From positions 1 through 5,288 of the forward strand of contig JAEUSE010000079.1 in assembly GCA_016788805.1 (NCBI GenBank): a stretch of DNA of 5,288 nt, given 5' to 3'. Position numbers and translations under genes: made by a program. Shown piece after piece: positions 4,922-5,288 of the stretch. Each line of letters starts with the position of its first letter. Position 1 is the first letter of the stretch. The notes under the pieces were generated by a model that was not told the DNA's origin, made no database searches, and was given only the letters and a program-made list of their open reading frames with translations. Origin of the DNA: Candidatus Doudnabacteria bacterium. GTDB taxonomy: Bacteria > Patescibacteriota > Doudnabacteria > UBA920.

Positions 4922-5288
4922 ATGTTTACAAAAGATTTACTAGTTATTGATACAGAGACTACAGGCTTGGATATTGCCAAGCATAGTTTGATACAAATCG
5001 CCGCGCTGCGGCTAGATGGGTCCACGCTCGTCGAAGTAGATAGATACGATACCTATATTCAGCTCTCTGCCGAAGAGTGGCAATTACAAGACCCAAAAGC
5101 GTTAGAAGTGCATAAGATACCGTACGACAGCCTACGCGCTGCCCCCACGCTCAGAAGTGTTTTGCGGGAGTTGGAAACCAGGTTTGCTCCGGAGGATGTG
5201 CTACTTTCGGCTTACAATTTACCTTTCGATTTTGGTTTTCTCTACGAGGCGTACCGCCGTTTGGGTACAAAAATGCCCTATGATTTTC
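4922..5288 (+). CDS. DnaQ-like DEDDh 3'-5' exonuclease, C-terminus beyond window
   Basis: The first 122 residues of a second RNase H-fold exonuclease, cut by the right edge. VIDTETTG (8-15) is a textbook Exo I motif with Asp10 and Glu12, and SAYNLPFDFGFL (96-107) is Exo II with Asp103. The usual HN of Exo II is YN. Exo III with its His and final Asp should lie in the unseen part, so membership in the DEDDh subtype is inferred. An HKI motif (64-66), typical of DnaQ-like enzymes, precedes it. Family members act in replication proofreading, DNA repair or RNA trimming, and the sequence does not say which. It starts 120 bp after the degenerate paralogue, same strand, with the same N-terminal layout. 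No Shine-Dalgarno precedes the ATG. A weak -10 (TAAATT, 4909-4914) would start transcription one base before it. Confidence 0.9.
   Translation, partial: MFTKDLLVIDTETTGLDIAKHSLIQIAALRLDGSTLVEVDRYDTYIQLSAEEWQLQDPKALEVHKIPYDSLRAAPTLRSVLRELETRFAPEDVLLSAYNLPFDFGFLYEAYRRLGTKMPYDF

Noticed and set aside
4834..5025. Minus-strand 63-codon frame at 4834-5025
   Set aside because: It is made of the intergenic repeat and the complement of the second exonuclease gene.
1..5288. Alternative genetic code (TGA read as Gly)
   Set aside because: No in-frame TGA occurs in any of the genes, and all five visible stops are TAA, which fits the standard code.

Overview
The window reads as chromosomal DNA of a bacterium with compact, closely spaced genes. 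I infer, from remembered family resemblance and not from a search, a member of the Candidate Phyla Radiation (Patescibacteria), most likely Parcubacteria-like. Supporting hints are the style of the glutamyl-tRNA synthetase, a small CAP-domain surface protein next to a TagA/WecG glycosyltransferase, a short peptide deformylase, stand-alone DnaQ-like exonucleases, and gaps filled with decayed palindromic repeats. All five visible stop codons are TAA and no gene needs a recoded TGA, so nothing points to the Gracilibacteria/Absconditabacteria code.

The left 3.2 kb is read on the minus strand. In transcription order it holds a membrane-anchored CAP (YkwD/SCP-like) protein with a C-terminal helical hairpin (3191-2328), a WecG/TagA/CpsF-family glycosyltransferase three bases downstream (2324-1476), and gltX for glutamyl-tRNA synthetase (1440 to beyond base 1). 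The first two form a tight operon aimed at the cell surface. gltX follows after 35 bp and appears to have its own promoter.

A divergent intergenic region (3192-3276) carries two face-to-face extended -10 boxes with the same 9-base sequence, TGGTATACT. A near-identical box precedes gltX. The rightward box lies exactly where transcription would begin on the A of the next ATG, so that mRNA should be leaderless.

The right part is read on the plus strand: a small basic helical protein of unknown function (3277-3546), a 64-bp palindromic element (3578-3641), peptide deformylase def (3653-4153), and two consecutive DEDDh (DnaQ-like) exonuclease-fold genes (4265-4801 and 4922 to beyond 5288). The first has kept the DxE motif, but both later catalytic aspartates are arginines. 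The second looks canonical as far as the window shows. This active/pseudo-enzyme tandem is the most interesting feature. I see no mobile-element enzymes, CRISPR array, tRNA or rRNA, and most of the window is ordinary housekeeping.
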